In this document: piece by piece, positions 1 to 9,596 of the stretch
Layout of the letters: every line of letters begins with the position of its first letter
Position numbering within the stretch: the first letter of the stretch is position 1
Assembly: GCA_035379625.1 (NCBI GenBank)
Contig: DAOSVM010000003.1
Location: forward strand, 69,300-133,299
Direction of reading: 5' to 3'
Source: DAOSCP01 sp035379625
Lineage (GTDB): Bacteria; Bacteroidota; Ignavibacteria; Ignavibacteriales; DAOSCP01
DNA length: 64,000 nucleotides
The notes under the pieces: generated by a model
Database searches by the model: none
Told to the model about the DNA's origin: nothing
The model's input: only the letters and a program-made list of their open reading frames with translations
Program-made: the position numbers and the translations under genes

Positions 1-52
1 TAAAAGCAAAAATTAATGTAATAATTACAGATTTTTTGAATAAATTTTTCAT
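1..52 (-). CDS. Start of a secreted or membrane protein (partial)
   Basis: Reading leftward from an ATG whose last base is 52, the frame stays open to the window edge and gives 17 residues with a lysine-rich start followed by a hydrophobic run (VIITLIFAF). This is the opening of a signal peptide or membrane anchor. The bases just upstream read AGAGGTAGCA on the coding strand, a plausible ribosome binding site. Too little is visible to name the product. Confidence 0.45.
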   Translation of the reverse strand, partial: MKNLFKKSVIITLIFAF

Positions 53-118
53 TGCTACCTCTTTATATAAATTATTGATTTGTAAATCAATATAGTAAAA
101 ATAAGGTAGCATAATGTA

Positions 119-1135
119 TTAATTTTTATTTATAAAATTTTTATATAAACTTAATATTTCATCATCACTAAGTGTGACTTCTGCATAAATATTTTTTATA
201 TGCTCTTTTGTTATTTTATCAAAATCATTTTCAAATGGAGTAATTAGAACACCACCTATATCTACAGAGGCAGGACTTACAACAAGCCTTGTTTCATCTT
301 CTGCGAAATAACAATCTGGTCTGTGCTTTTTTCTTGGGAAAATTACTACTCTCCAAACTAATTCACCTTTAAAAATTACTCTATATACAAGTATATTCAT
401 CAACGGTTCTTCATCAGTTGTTTTCATAGAGTTATATAATTTTTCGAAAGATTGTATAATTTTTTCTTTATTATGAGAAATTATCATAAAGTGTGGACGC
501 AAATATTTTTCACCAATAACATATATAGCAATATCGTTATAATTATAGCTATCAATTACATATTTATCAAGAATAAAGTCAAAATCATTATCAATAGGCA
601 TAAAGTTTCGTTGTCCTGCTTGGAAATGGAAATGATCAGGAGCAGAAGCGCCACATTTTGGGCCATTATAAAATACTACATAATGTAAATCCAAATCGTT
701 ACTTAAATCTAACATATCACCCAATTTCTCGAAGATACTCTGAGGAATATGATTAATATGCGGAATTGTAAAATGTTGCTGGAAAATTGGATATGGATTT
801 ACTAAAACTAAATATTCATTTTTATATAAAAAACCTTTTTGTATTGAAGGTAAATGATTATGACATAAGAAACATTTTCTTTCTTTTATGGAATTAGCAT
901 CTACTTTTGCAGTTGAAGAAATAACACGAGCTGGGTTAAATTGCACTTTAACTTCAAATGTATCATCAAAAAAAAATTTTTTAACTTTAACATTATTTAA
1001 TGCATCATAATTTTTTGCGCATAAGTCCCAAGTCCTGTTTTGTTGTTCAAGTAAATAAGCCATATTATTGAATAAATAATTATCTTGGCTAAAATTTGGA
1101 TGGTCTACTGGTGTAATGAGCAAGTCATTTCGCAT
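119..1135 (-). CDS. DUF4922-type HIT-superfamily nucleotide phosphorylase
   Basis: This 338-residue cytoplasmic protein resembles the DUF4922/GDP-L-galactose phosphorylase-like branch of the HIT/GalT superfamily, which cleaves nucleotide diphosphate compounds through a histidine nucleotidyl intermediate. The sequence shows the active-site signature DHFHFQAG (HxHxQ) around residue 168, preceded by PKCGASAP, and a CFLCHNH cysteine pair near residue 90 that could bind zinc. The start is supported by AGGGGGA just upstream. It stands alone, divergent from enolase. The exact substrate (GDP-hexose, Ap4A or another) cannot be read from the sequence. Confidence 0.7.
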   Translation of the reverse strand: MRNDLLITPVDHPNFSQDNYLFNNMAYLLEQQNRTWDLCAKNYDALNNVKVKKFFFDDTFEVKVQFNPARVISSTAKVDANSIKERKCFLCHNHLPSIQKGFLYKNEYLVLVNPYPIFQQHFTIPHINHIPQSIFEKLGDMLDLSNDLDLHYVVFYNGPKCGASAPDHFHFQAGQRNFMPIDNDFDFILDKYVIDSYNYNDIAIYVIGEKYLRPHFMIISHNKEKIIQSFEKLYNSMKTTDEEPLMNILVYRVIFKGELVWRVVIFPRKKHRPDCYFAEDETRLVVSPASVDIGGVLITPFENDFDKITKEHIKNIYAEVTLSDDEILSLYKNFINKN

Positions 1136-1240
1136 TAAATCCCCCTAAGTAATTAAAAATATATTAATATTACAAAATAATCAAAAAATAGTAATATTTC
1201 AATTATAAGGGCTTAAATAAATCAATATTAATTTTATATT

Positions 1241-1272
1241 TTTGGAATTTTAATATATATTTAATACATTTG
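1241..1272 (+). promoter_or_regulatory. Bacteroidota-type promoter of enolase
   Basis: TTTG at 1241-1244 and TACATTTG at 1265-1272 match the -33 TTTG and -7 TAnnTTTG elements known for the primary sigma factor of Bacteroidota, with 20 bases between them. The -7 box ends 32 bases before the enolase ATG. The match is to a consensus only; no start site was measured. Confidence 0.55.
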
Positions 1273-1304
1273 CATATTAACACTTAAACAAATTGGAGAC
1301 TAAA

Positions 1305-2600
1305 ATGACAACGATTTATGATGTAGTAGCTAGAGAGATCCTCGATTCAAGAGGTAATCCAACTGTCGAAGTAGAAGTTATTTTGGAAGATGGTACAGTT
1401 GGCCGTGCTGCAGTCCCAAGTGGTGCTTCAACAGGAGAAAACGAAGCTGTTGAATTAAGAGATGGTGATAAATCAAGATATCTTGGTAAAGGTGTATTAA
1501 AAGCTGTTGAAAATGTTCAAAAAATAGCAGAAGAAATTATTGATGAAGATGCTACAAATCAAGCTGAAATTGATAAACTTATGATTGATATGGATGGTAC
1601 ACCAAATAAATCTAATTTAGGTGCAAATGCTATATTGGGTGTATCTCTTGCAGTTGCAAAAGCTGCTGCTGCTGCCTTAGATTTACCTTTATACAAATAT
1701 ATTGGTGGTGTTAATGCAAGAACATTGCCTGTTCCTATGATGAACATTATCAACGGTGGCAAACACGCTGATAATAATGTTGATTTTCAAGAATTTATGA
1801 TTATGCCAGTAGGTGCTGATAACTTTAAAAATGCATTAAGAATGGGCGCCGAAGTTTTCCATAATTTGAAAGATGTACTCAAGAAAAAAGGTTATAACAC
1901 AGCTGTTGGTGATGAAGGTGGTTTTGCTCCTAGTTTAAAATCAAACGAAGAAGCTGTTGAAGTTATTTTAGAGGCAATAAGCAAAGCTGGTTACAAACCT
2001 GGAGTAGATGTTGCGATTGCTTTAGATCCTGCAACAAGTGAAATGTACGATAAGGAAACAGGTTTATATGAATTCTTCAAATCAAATCCTGGTAAAAAAG
2101 TTTCATCCGATGAACTGATTGAACTCTGGAATAACTGGGTAAGCAAATATCCTATCGTTTCTATTGAAGACGGTTTAGCAGAACACGATTGGGACGGCTG
2201 GGCAAAATTAACACAAAAATTAGGTTCTAAAATTCAGTTAGTTGGCGATGATATATTTGTTACAAACCCTACTTACCTTAAAAAAGGTATCGATATGGGA
2301 GCTGGTAACTCAATTTTAATTAAAGTTAACCAAATTGGTACTTTAACAGAAACTCTAGAAACTATCGAAATGGCTCACAAAGCTGGTTATACTGCTGTTA
2401 TCAGTCACAGATCAGGTGAAACTGAGGACACAACTATTGCAGATATAGCTGTTGCGACAAACGCTGGGCAAATTAAAACTGGTTCTACTTCAAGAACTGA
2501 TAGAATTGCAAAATACAACCAATTACTCAGAATTGAAGAAGAATTATATTCATCAGCTAAATTCCTTGGTATCAATGCTTTAAATCCAAAGAAAAAATAA
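1305..2600 (+). CDS. eno: Enolase
   Basis: Enolase interconverts 2-phosphoglycerate and phosphoenolpyruvate in glycolysis and gluconeogenesis. The 431-residue product has the family landmarks in order: SGASTGENEAVELRDGD near the N-terminus, the loop GDEGGFAP around residue 205, the magnesium-binding DDIFVTN, KVNQIGT and the C-terminal SHRSGETED. An in-frame TTG lies 12 bases upstream, but the ATG at 1305 is spaced correctly behind TTGGAGA, so I start there. It is a single-gene unit with its own promoter and terminator, and a composite repeat follows. Confidence 0.97.
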   Translation: MTTIYDVVAREILDSRGNPTVEVEVILEDGTVGRAAVPSGASTGENEAVELRDGDKSRYLGKGVLKAVENVQKIAEEIIDEDATNQAEIDKLMIDMDGTPNKSNLGANAILGVSLAVAKAAAAALDLPLYKYIGGVNARTLPVPMMNIINGGKHADNNVDFQEFMIMPVGADNFKNALRMGAEVFHNLKDVLKKKGYNTAVGDEGGFAPSLKSNEEAVEVILEAISKAGYKPGVDVAIALDPATSEMYDKETGLYEFFKSNPGKKVSSDELIELWNNWVSKYPIVSIEDGLAEHDWDGWAKLTQKLGSKIQLVGDDIFVTNPTYLKKGIDMGAGNSILIKVNQIGTLTETLETIEMAHKAGYTAVISHRSGETEDTTIADIAVATNAGQIKTGSTSRTDRIAKYNQLLRIEEELYSSAKFLGINALNPKKK

Positions 2601-2636
2601 TACTTTATAAATACTTTTCAAAAATCATATCATCAA

Positions 2637-2668
2637 AGCAGGCGAGCGCAAGCAAGCTTGCTTTTTTT
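2637..2668 (+). terminator. Terminator after enolase, repeat-associated family
   Basis: AGCAGGC (2637-2643) pairs with GCTTGCT (2656-2662) and a run of seven T follows. The loop contains GAGCG and GCAA, which can pair again. The same design, with matching loop sequence, appears at 11085, 38063 and 53786, each time between a gene 3' end and the A end of a composite repeat. Confidence 0.75.
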
Positions 2669-2691
2669 ATTTTAAAAATTCCTCTTTCTTA

Positions 2692-3374
2692 GCTCGGACA
2701 GTGTAAGCTTAAAGCCCGTGCGCACGAAGGCGCACGGGCGGGCTGACGCCCAAAAAGATTTTACTCGCTAAGCTATATCTTTTCGACTATCATTCACTTA
2801 CAAGTTTTTACATTTACACATATAAAAATTTGCCAGAAAATTTTGAATTTTAATAGCAAAATTTAAAAGTATAATAATATTTTCGTAATTACGATATAAT
2901 TGTATTTGCAATATATTGGCAATTTTTGAGAATATATTCGTATTTGTAATATATTTGTAAATAAGATATATTATTAATCTCTAATAATATATTTGTAAAT
3001 ACCATATAATTGCTTTTACGATATATTTGTAAATACAATTATATTCTAAAAAAGCCTATCATTTGAATAAATTTGAAATACTACACAGCATTTTGTTAAA
3101 AGAATTTTTTTTATATGAAACATTCAATCAGTTCTGCGCTCTGCCACTGCTTTGATGTTGGGAATTTTGACTTCCTAATCGTTAGTAATAATAATGGTAA
3201 TTTTGTAATCATAAAAATGTATTTTTATTTAGTCGATACCACGTTAGGTTTAATTTTTCAAGTATATAAAAGAATTCGAATATTATGATTTAACATTTTA
3301 GCGGGCCGGAACGGCCCGCTGCCCCTTGCGGCTTGCCATAAGCCGCAAGGGGCTTAAGCTTACACCGTCTGAGC
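2692..3374 (+). repeat. Composite inverted-end repeat, copy 1 (A left, B right)
   Basis: The ends are GCTCGGACAGTGTAAGC (2692-2708) and the inverted form GCTTACACCGTCTGAGC (3358-3374). Inside the left end are stem A1 (GCCCGTGCGC 2714-2723 with GCGCACGGGC 2730-2739) and the small stem GGGC-TGAC-GCCC (2740-2751). Inside the right end are stem B2 (3300-3320) and stem B1 (3321-3353, GCCCCTTGCGGCTT with its complement). The AT-rich core has alternating segments such as ATAATTGTATTTGCAATA. The A-side interior (about 2755-2890) aligns inverted with copy 5. It fills the 810-base gap between enolase and a convergent gene, which holds no other gene. Confidence 0.85.
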
Positions 3375-3403
3375 AAAAAAAAAGCTCCCTTTGAAAGAGA
3401 GCC
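3375..3403 (-). terminator. Terminator of the aspS / methyltransferase unit
   Basis: On the minus strand GGCTCTCTTT folds onto AAAGGGAGC and runs into nine T. It ends directly at the outer edge of the B end of repeat copy 1, so gene terminator and repeat touch. Confidence 0.75.
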
Positions 3404-3410
3404 ATTTTGA

Positions 3411-4160
3411 TTATCTATCATCTTTTAATAATTGCGTTTTGTGTTTCAAATATCTTATAATTAAAAAGCCAAGAAAAGCTACTATTGAACCAATTATGTA
3501 GAATTGATTATATTCAAAGCTGCCATTATATGTATTTGAAGCTATATCAAATATTAGAAATACCAAAAACATAGCGATTAAACCATTTTTTTCTTGACGT
3601 ATTACTTTTTTCCAACTAAAAGGTAATTCTGGCTTTTTGAAATTTTTAAAATTTGGGATAAATGCTGGTGTTTTACTTGCCCAATCTAAATATTGTTGAC
3701 CAAATTTTTTTCTTAAAAATTCTTCTTCTGCAAACATAATTCTTTCATAATATAACCAATATAATAAAATTGAAGCTATAACGAACCAGAAATTTCTTGT
3801 TAGTAAAATTGGACCAAACCACATTATAAAATTTGCTAGATACAGTGGATGTCGTACTAAAGAATACATACCCGTTGTATTGATAGTATCGGCAACTTGT
3901 TCCTTTTCATTTCTGCCAGATGTATTTTTAGCTGAATAACCAACAATATAAACTCTCATTACTAAACCTAATAGGCTAATAATAAGGCAAAAATATTCGT
4001 AGTATATACCATAGTAAAGATTTTTTCTTAAATTTATATAATCAAGATTTTCCATATATACGTGTATTATCAAAGCGAAAATCAAAAATGGTATTGGGAT
4101 GGTTCCCCGATATCTAAAAAGTAAATTTCCCTGCTTTTTAAATTCTTCGTATAATGGCAT
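3411..4160 (-). CDS. ICMT/PEMT-family membrane methyltransferase
   Basis: This 249-residue integral membrane protein has about six hydrophobic segments and the isoprenylcysteine/phospholipid methyltransferase signature: GMYSLVRHPLYLANFIMWFGP around residues 96-116, followed by a helix pair ending in FAEEEFLRKKFGQQYLDW. These motifs bind S-adenosylmethionine at the membrane surface. Members methylate lipids, lipid A phosphate or small hydrophobic substrates, and the substrate here cannot be assigned. GGAG lies six bases before the ATG. The gene follows aspS by 11 bases and probably shares its transcript. Confidence 0.75.
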   Translation of the reverse strand: MPLYEEFKKQGNLLFRYRGTIPIPFLIFALIIHVYMENLDYINLRKNLYYGIYYEYFCLIISLLGLVMRVYIVGYSAKNTSGRNEKEQVADTINTTGMYSLVRHPLYLANFIMWFGPILLTRNFWFVIASILLYWLYYERIMFAEEEFLRKKFGQQYLDWASKTPAFIPNFKNFKKPELPFSWKKVIRQEKNGLIAMFLVFLIFDIASNTYNGSFEYNQFYIIGSIVAFLGFLIIRYLKHKTQLLKDDR

Positions 4161-4171
4161 TAAAGCTCCGT

Positions 4172-5923
4172 TTATTCAATTTTTATATGTAATTCTTTTA
4201 ATTGTTGTTCGTCAACAAATGAAGGTGAATCATCCATTAAAGACATAGCACTTGTAGTTTTAGGGAACGCTATTACATCGCGGATAGAGTTTTCACCAGC
4301 AATTAGCATAACTAATCTATCCAAACCGAATGCTAAGCCACCGTGTGGCGGTGCGCCAAATTTGAAAGCGTTCATCAAGAAACCGAATTTCATTTCTGCT
4401 TCTTCCCTTGAAATACCTAAGACATCAAACATTTTTTGTTGTAATTCTGAATTATGAATTCTTATACTACCGCCACCTATTTCACTTCCATTAAATACCA
4501 TATCGTAAGCTCTAGCTTTCACTTTACCGGGATTGGTATCCATTAAAGGTATATCTTCTATTCTTGGCGATGTAAATGGATGATGCATTGCATAATATCT
4601 ATTAGTTTCTTCATCAAATTCTAATAATGGGAAATCTACAACCCAAAGTAAAGATGGCTCTGCATTTTTATCAATTAAATTTAGTCTTTTAGCCATTTCT
4701 AACCTTAAACTGCCCATAATTTCTAACGTTTTAACACGCTTTGCCCCTGAAAGTATTAAAATCAAGTCTTCATCTTGAGCTTTAGTGAATTCTAATAATT
4801 TTGTTTTTTCTTCTTCTGAGAAAAATTTAACAGATGGACCTTCTAACGAATTATTTTTTACTTTAATCCATACTAATCCACCGGCGCCTAAATTTTTAAC
4901 GAATTCTGTTAATTGGTCTATTTGTCCCCTTGAAAAATTAGCTGCACCTGGTGCAACTATTGAGGTAATAATTCCATTATTTTCAATTACTTCTTTAAAT
5001 ACTTTAAATTCTGAATTTTTGAATATTTCATTTAAAGTCATCATTTGTAAATCAAATCTTAAATCAGGTTTATCGCTACCATATTTTTCTATAGCTTCAT
5101 CGTATGTTAATCTTTTTAATGGTAATTGTAGATCATAATTCAATGTTTCTTTTAATATATCTTTCATTAATCCTTCACACATAGTTAAGACATCATCAAC
5201 ATCAACAAAAGACATTTCAATATCTATTTGAGTAAACTCTGGTTGTCTATCAGCTCTTAGGTCCTCATCACGGAAGCATTTTACAATCTGGAAATATCTG
5301 TCCATTCCTGAAACCATTAGTAGCTGTTTATATTGTTGTGGTGATTGTGGCAAGGCGTAAAATTTACCTTTATGAATTCTACTTGGTACTAAATAATCTC
5401 TAGCGCCTTCTGGAGTACTTTTCATCAAAACTGGAGTTTCAATTTCAACAAAATTATTTTTGTCGAAATAATTTCTTGTAATTTGTGCAATTTTATGTCT
5501 TAAAAGTAAATTTTTTTGCATTTTTGGGCGGCGTAAATCGAGATATCTGTATTTTAATCTAAGTTCTTCATTAACATCAAGCTCGTCTTCAATTGGGAAA
5601 GGTGGTGTTTGTGCGGGATTTAATATCACTAAATTATTGCAAAGAACTTCAATTTCGCCTGTTTTTAAGTTTTTATTCTCTTGACCTTCAGGTCTTTTTC
5701 TGACAACTCCTTCGATAGAAATAACATATTCACTTCTCAATTCTTTTGCATTCTCAATATTTTCAAATACAACTTGAGTAATTCCATATCTATCTCTTAG
5801 CCATATAAATATTAATCCACCTAAATCTCTTCTTGCTTGGACCCATCCATTTAATACTACTTCTTTGCCAATATCGCTAATAGTTAATTCACCACAAGTA
5901 TGTGTACGACTTTTGAATTTCAT
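4172..5923 (-). CDS. aspS: Aspartyl-tRNA synthetase
   Basis: A class IIb aminoacyl-tRNA synthetase that charges tRNA-Asp (or also tRNA-Asn in organisms lacking AsnRS). At 583 residues it is the bacterial type: an N-terminal anticodon-binding OB fold (ending before RYLDLRRP near residue 130), the catalytic core with motif 2 FRDEDLRADRQPEFTQ, a GAD-type insertion (about residues 290-410) and motif 3 GLAFGLDRLVML near the C-terminus. It is the first gene of a two-gene leftward unit with the downstream membrane methyltransferase. Confidence 0.97.
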   Translation of the reverse strand: MKFKSRTHTCGELTISDIGKEVVLNGWVQARRDLGGLIFIWLRDRYGITQVVFENIENAKELRSEYVISIEGVVRKRPEGQENKNLKTGEIEVLCNNLVILNPAQTPPFPIEDELDVNEELRLKYRYLDLRRPKMQKNLLLRHKIAQITRNYFDKNNFVEIETPVLMKSTPEGARDYLVPSRIHKGKFYALPQSPQQYKQLLMVSGMDRYFQIVKCFRDEDLRADRQPEFTQIDIEMSFVDVDDVLTMCEGLMKDILKETLNYDLQLPLKRLTYDEAIEKYGSDKPDLRFDLQMMTLNEIFKNSEFKVFKEVIENNGIITSIVAPGAANFSRGQIDQLTEFVKNLGAGGLVWIKVKNNSLEGPSVKFFSEEEKTKLLEFTKAQDEDLILILSGAKRVKTLEIMGSLRLEMAKRLNLIDKNAEPSLLWVVDFPLLEFDEETNRYYAMHHPFTSPRIEDIPLMDTNPGKVKARAYDMVFNGSEIGGGSIRIHNSELQQKMFDVLGISREEAEMKFGFLMNAFKFGAPPHGGLAFGLDRLVMLIAGENSIRDVIAFPKTTSAMSLMDDSPSFVDEQQLKELHIKIE

Positions 5924-6073
5924 TATATCTCCAATAATATTTTATAATAAAATTTAATATACAAATTTTTTTTATTTTGATAAATTAGAATTTAGCATTT
6001 TCTTTTTTCCATTATTCTTTTTTAATAATTTATTTTTTATTTTAGTTTTTTAATGATTTTTAGGGGGGGATTT

Positions 6074-8884
6074 ATGCAACAAAATTATCAGGAATTTTTA
6101 TTCAGAATCAAGAAGCACATTCCGAACAATAATATTTTCACATCTCAAATAGAAACATTAAGCTATGGAACAGATGCCAGTTTTTATAGATTAATTCCAA
6201 AAGCTGTTTTGCGGACAAGTAGCGAAGATGAAGTAAAAAAAATAATAGAAGTTGCAAATTTGTTAAATATACCATTAACCTTTAGAGCAGCAGGAACAAG
6301 TCTTTCAGGTCAATCTGTTACTGATTCAATTTTAGTAAAAACTGCAAATTATTGGAATAATATAAAAATATCAGAAGATAAACAAACTATTTCTTTAAGC
6401 CCATCAGTTGTTGGCGCTTTAGCAAATTCTACACTTAGCCCATTTGGGAAAAAAATAGGGCCAGATCCAGCTTCTATCAATGCAGCAATGATTGGTGGTA
6501 TTGCTGCTAATAATGCATCAGGGATGTGCTGCGGTACACACGAAAATACGTACAAAACTTTAAAAAGTATGCGAATTGTTTTTGCCGATGGGTATATTCT
6601 TGATACATCTAATAAAGAAAATATTGAAGATTTTTTAAAGAACAAAAGAAGTTTTGTTGAACAACTTTTTGATATACGAAGAAGAATTTTTAATGACGAA
6701 TTAGTACTTAATAAAATTAAGGAAAAATTCAAAATAAAAAACACTACTGGCTATTCGATGAATTCATTTGTAGATTTTTCTGGTCCTATTCAAATTCTGC
6801 AACATTTACTTGTTGGCTCGGAAGGTACTTTAGGATTTATATCGGAAATTACACTTTATACAGTTAAAGATAATCCATACAAGGCATCATCTCTTATGAT
6901 TTTTCCTAACACGGAAATAACTTGCGATGCAGTAATAACTTTAAAATTAAATTGCAAGGTTGATGCTGTTGAAATAATGGATAGAGCTGCACTTAAATCT
7001 GTGGAAAATGAACAAGGCATACCCGATTACATTAAAACTCTTGGTCCCGATGCTTGTTCAATTCTTGTGCAAACAAGCGGAAAAGATATTATTGAATTGA
7101 ATAGTAATATAAATCTAATAAACGAAAAGTTATCTGATTTTCCAGCTGTTTTCCCTATTCAATTTACTAGAATTCCCGAAGAATATAACATTTTGTGGAA
7201 TATTCGTAAAGGAATTTTCCCTGCTGTAGGCGCTATGAGAAAAATCGGTACAACAACTATAATTGAAGATGTGGCTTTTCCAATCCAAAAACTTGCAGAT
7301 GCAACGTTAGATCTTCAATCTTTATTTAAAAAACACGGTTACGGTGACGCTGTAATTTTTGGTCACGCTCTTGAAGGAAATTTACATTTTGTTTTCAATC
7401 AAGATTTTAACGACGAATACGAAATAAAAAGGTATGCTAATTTTATCGACGATGTTACAAAACTTGTTGTTGTAAAATATAACGGTTCGTTAAAAGCTGA
7501 ACACGGAACCGGAAGAAATATGGCTCCATTTGTTGAATTTGAATGGGGCGAAAAAATTTACAACTTAATGAAGGAAATTAAAAATATCTTTGATCCAAAT
7601 AATATTTTAAACCCGGGAGTATTATTAAATTCTGATAAAGAAATTCATTTAAAAAACTTGAAACCAATGCCACAAGTAAACGAGATTGTTGATAAATGTA
7701 TAGAATGTGGCTTTTGCGAAAATACTTGCCCATCAAAAGATTTAACTTTAACCCCAAGACAAAGAATTGTTATTTCACGTGAAATTGCGCATTTACAAAA
7801 ATTGAATCTCGATGCTACACCATACTTGCAAGAATATGATTATTACTTTAATCAAACTTGCGCAACCGATGGGCTTTGTGCTCTTGCCTGCCCTGTTCAT
7901 ATTGATACTGGCAAATTTGTAAAATATTACAGACATTCATTAATAAAACCACAAGAAGCAAAATTAGCCAATTTTATTAAAAACAATTTCCCACTTACAA
8001 TAAAATCTATTTCTAAATTATTAACTGTTACATCGTATTTTAAATTTATTCATAATCACAATATATTTAGGAAAGTTAATAAAATATCTAATCATAAAAT
8101 TCCTTACTGGGCAAAGCATCTCCCTAAAGGTAATAATTTCAATATAAAAATTAAACTTTCAGCATCAACTAAAAAAGTACTTTATTTCCCAAGTTGTATT
8201 TCACGATCTTTCGGTTCAACAAATAGTGAAGCATCTCAAACCGACATAATGATAAAATTATTACATAAAGCGAAATTTCAGGTACTAATTCCTAGCAATG
8301 TACAGAATTATTGCTGTGGAATGCCATTTGCAAGTAAAGGATTTTTTGAACAAGGCGATGCTATGGCCAAGGAACTTTATAACTTATTACTTAACTTATC
8401 GAATAATGGTGAAATACCAATTTTATTCGATACAAGTCCCTGTATATATAGACTTTATGAATTTGCCGAACAATATAATTTACCAAAATTAAAAATTTAC
8501 GAACCATTTGAATTTGTAGTAAAATTCTTAAAAGATAAATTAAAATTTAATAAAACAGATAAATCAATTACTATCCATATAACTTGCAGTTCTAAAAAAC
8601 TTAATTTGGATAAATATTTCATTGAGCTTGCAAATTTGTGTAGTAATAATGTACTATTTCCGAAAAATGTTCATTGTTGCGGGACAGCTGGAGATAGAGC
8701 TTTTACATATCCGGAATTAAACGAAAGTGCATTAAATTTATTAAAACCGCAAATAGAAGAACATCATTGCGAGTGTGGTTATTCCAATAGCAGAACTTGC
8801 GAAATTGGTCTTTCTGAACAATCAGGAATAACTTATAAATCAATAATTTATCTAGTTGATGAGATAACGGAGCCAATCAATTAA
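6074..8884 (+). CDS. D-lactate dehydrogenase-like FAD/Fe-S oxidoreductase
   Basis: This 936-residue protein fuses a GlcD-type FAD domain to an iron-sulfur half. The FAD (PCMH) part carries FRAAGTSLSGQSVTD and NAAMIGGIAANNASGMCCG. Two ferredoxin-like clusters follow (CIECGFCENTCP near residue 540 and CATDGLCALACP near 600), then two CCG-type redox motifs (YCCGMPFASKG and HCCGTAGDR). This order is that of quinone-linked Dld-II D-lactate dehydrogenases and the related YdiJ-type D-2-hydroxyglutarate enzymes. Length favours Dld-II, but substrate is inferred. I chose the ATG at 6074 because AGGGGGGGA lies just before it; an ATG at 6053 lacks a binding site. Its stop overlaps the convergent aat stop. 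Confidence 0.85.
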   Translation: MQQNYQEFLFRIKKHIPNNNIFTSQIETLSYGTDASFYRLIPKAVLRTSSEDEVKKIIEVANLLNIPLTFRAAGTSLSGQSVTDSILVKTANYWNNIKISEDKQTISLSPSVVGALANSTLSPFGKKIGPDPASINAAMIGGIAANNASGMCCGTHENTYKTLKSMRIVFADGYILDTSNKENIEDFLKNKRSFVEQLFDIRRRIFNDELVLNKIKEKFKIKNTTGYSMNSFVDFSGPIQILQHLLVGSEGTLGFISEITLYTVKDNPYKASSLMIFPNTEITCDAVITLKLNCKVDAVEIMDRAALKSVENEQGIPDYIKTLGPDACSILVQTSGKDIIELNSNINLINEKLSDFPAVFPIQFTRIPEEYNILWNIRKGIFPAVGAMRKIGTTTIIEDVAFPIQKLADATLDLQSLFKKHGYGDAVIFGHALEGNLHFVFNQDFNDEYEIKRYANFIDDVTKLVVVKYNGSLKAEHGTGRNMAPFVEFEWGEKIYNLMKEIKNIFDPNNILNPGVLLNSDKEIHLKNLKPMPQVNEIVDKCIECGFCENTCPSKDLTLTPRQRIVISREIAHLQKLNLDATPYLQEYDYYFNQTCATDGLCALACPVHIDTGKFVKYYRHSLIKPQEAKLANFIKNNFPLTIKSISKLLTVTSYFKFIHNHNIFRKVNKISNHKIPYWAKHLPKGNNFNIKIKLSASTKKVLYFPSCISRSFGSTNSEASQTDIMIKLLHKAKFQVLIPSNVQNYCCGMPFASKGFFEQGDAMAKELYNLLLNLSNNGEIPILFDTSPCIYRLYEFAEQYNLPKLKIYEPFEFVVKFLKDKLKFNKTDKSITIHITCSSKKLNLDKYFIELANLCSNNVLFPKNVHCCGTAGDRAFTYPELNESALNLLKPQIEEHHCECGYSNSRTCEIGLSEQSGITYKSIIYLVDEITEPIN

Positions 8885-9477
8885 AAATTTACATCCTTGC
8901 TATAACCAATGGCAAGGATTTTTTTATATTCATTATAAGATAATTTTTCGATGCCAAACATACTTAAATGATCATTATAGAGCTGTACATCACACATTTC
9001 AAAACCTTTATTTTCCAAATGTTCCATCAATTTAACGAGAGCACATTTGGAAGCCTGACTTACTAGCGAGAACATCGATTCGCCAAAAAAAATACCACGT
9101 AATGCTATCCCATAAAGCCCACCAACTAATTCACCATTTTGCCATACTTCAACAGTATGTAGAATGTTTGAATCGATTAAATCATCATAAATATCCATTA
9201 ATTCTGGTGTTATCCAAGTTTCTTCGCGCTGAGAACAATATTCAATCACTTCTCGCCTTGCTGTATCAAAACGATATTCAAAATTGGCTGTTTTCATAAA
9301 CTTTTTTAGAGTTCTAGGAATATTGTATTTACCAGGAAATAAAACCCAACGTTCTTTTGGTAAATACCAATTTATATCACCATTTTCTTCCCCCATAGGG
9401 AAAGCCCCTACAGAATATAATTCTACTACTTTTTGTATGGAATATTGCAACTCATATTTTTTTGAATTTTCTTCCAT
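8881..9477 (-). CDS. aat: Leucyl/phenylalanyl-tRNA-protein transferase
   Basis: Aat adds Leu or Phe from aminoacyl-tRNA to the N-terminus of proteins with basic N-terminal residues, marking them for ClpS/ClpAP degradation. The 198-residue product shows the family motifs GAFPMGEENGDINWYLP, the VEVWQNGELVGGLYGIALRGIFFGESMFS core and a C-terminal CDVQLYNDHLSMFGIEKL. It converges on the dehydrogenase gene: the palindrome TTAA at 8881-8884 supplies TAA to both strands. No clear terminator separates the pair. Confidence 0.95.
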   Translation of the reverse strand: MEENSKKYELQYSIQKVVELYSVGAFPMGEENGDINWYLPKERWVLFPGKYNIPRTLKKFMKTANFEYRFDTARREVIEYCSQREETWITPELMDIYDDLIDSNILHTVEVWQNGELVGGLYGIALRGIFFGESMFSLVSQASKCALVKLMEHLENKGFEMCDVQLYNDHLSMFGIEKLSYNEYKKILAIGYSKDVNF

Positions 9478-9596
9478 TGTAAATTATTTATTAAATTTTG
9501 TTTTCTTGTTTTAATTTAAGAAAAAAATTCAATATTCAATTTTTTTTTTTAGTATTTTTTTTATAATTTATGCTTTCAATTCATTTAGGGGGAACT

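Noticed and set aside
2692..3374. Composite repeats as integron attC cassettes or retron RNA genes
   Set aside because: No integrase or reverse transcriptase gene, no cassette frames, and the paired 17-base ends with two different double stems do not fit either architecture.
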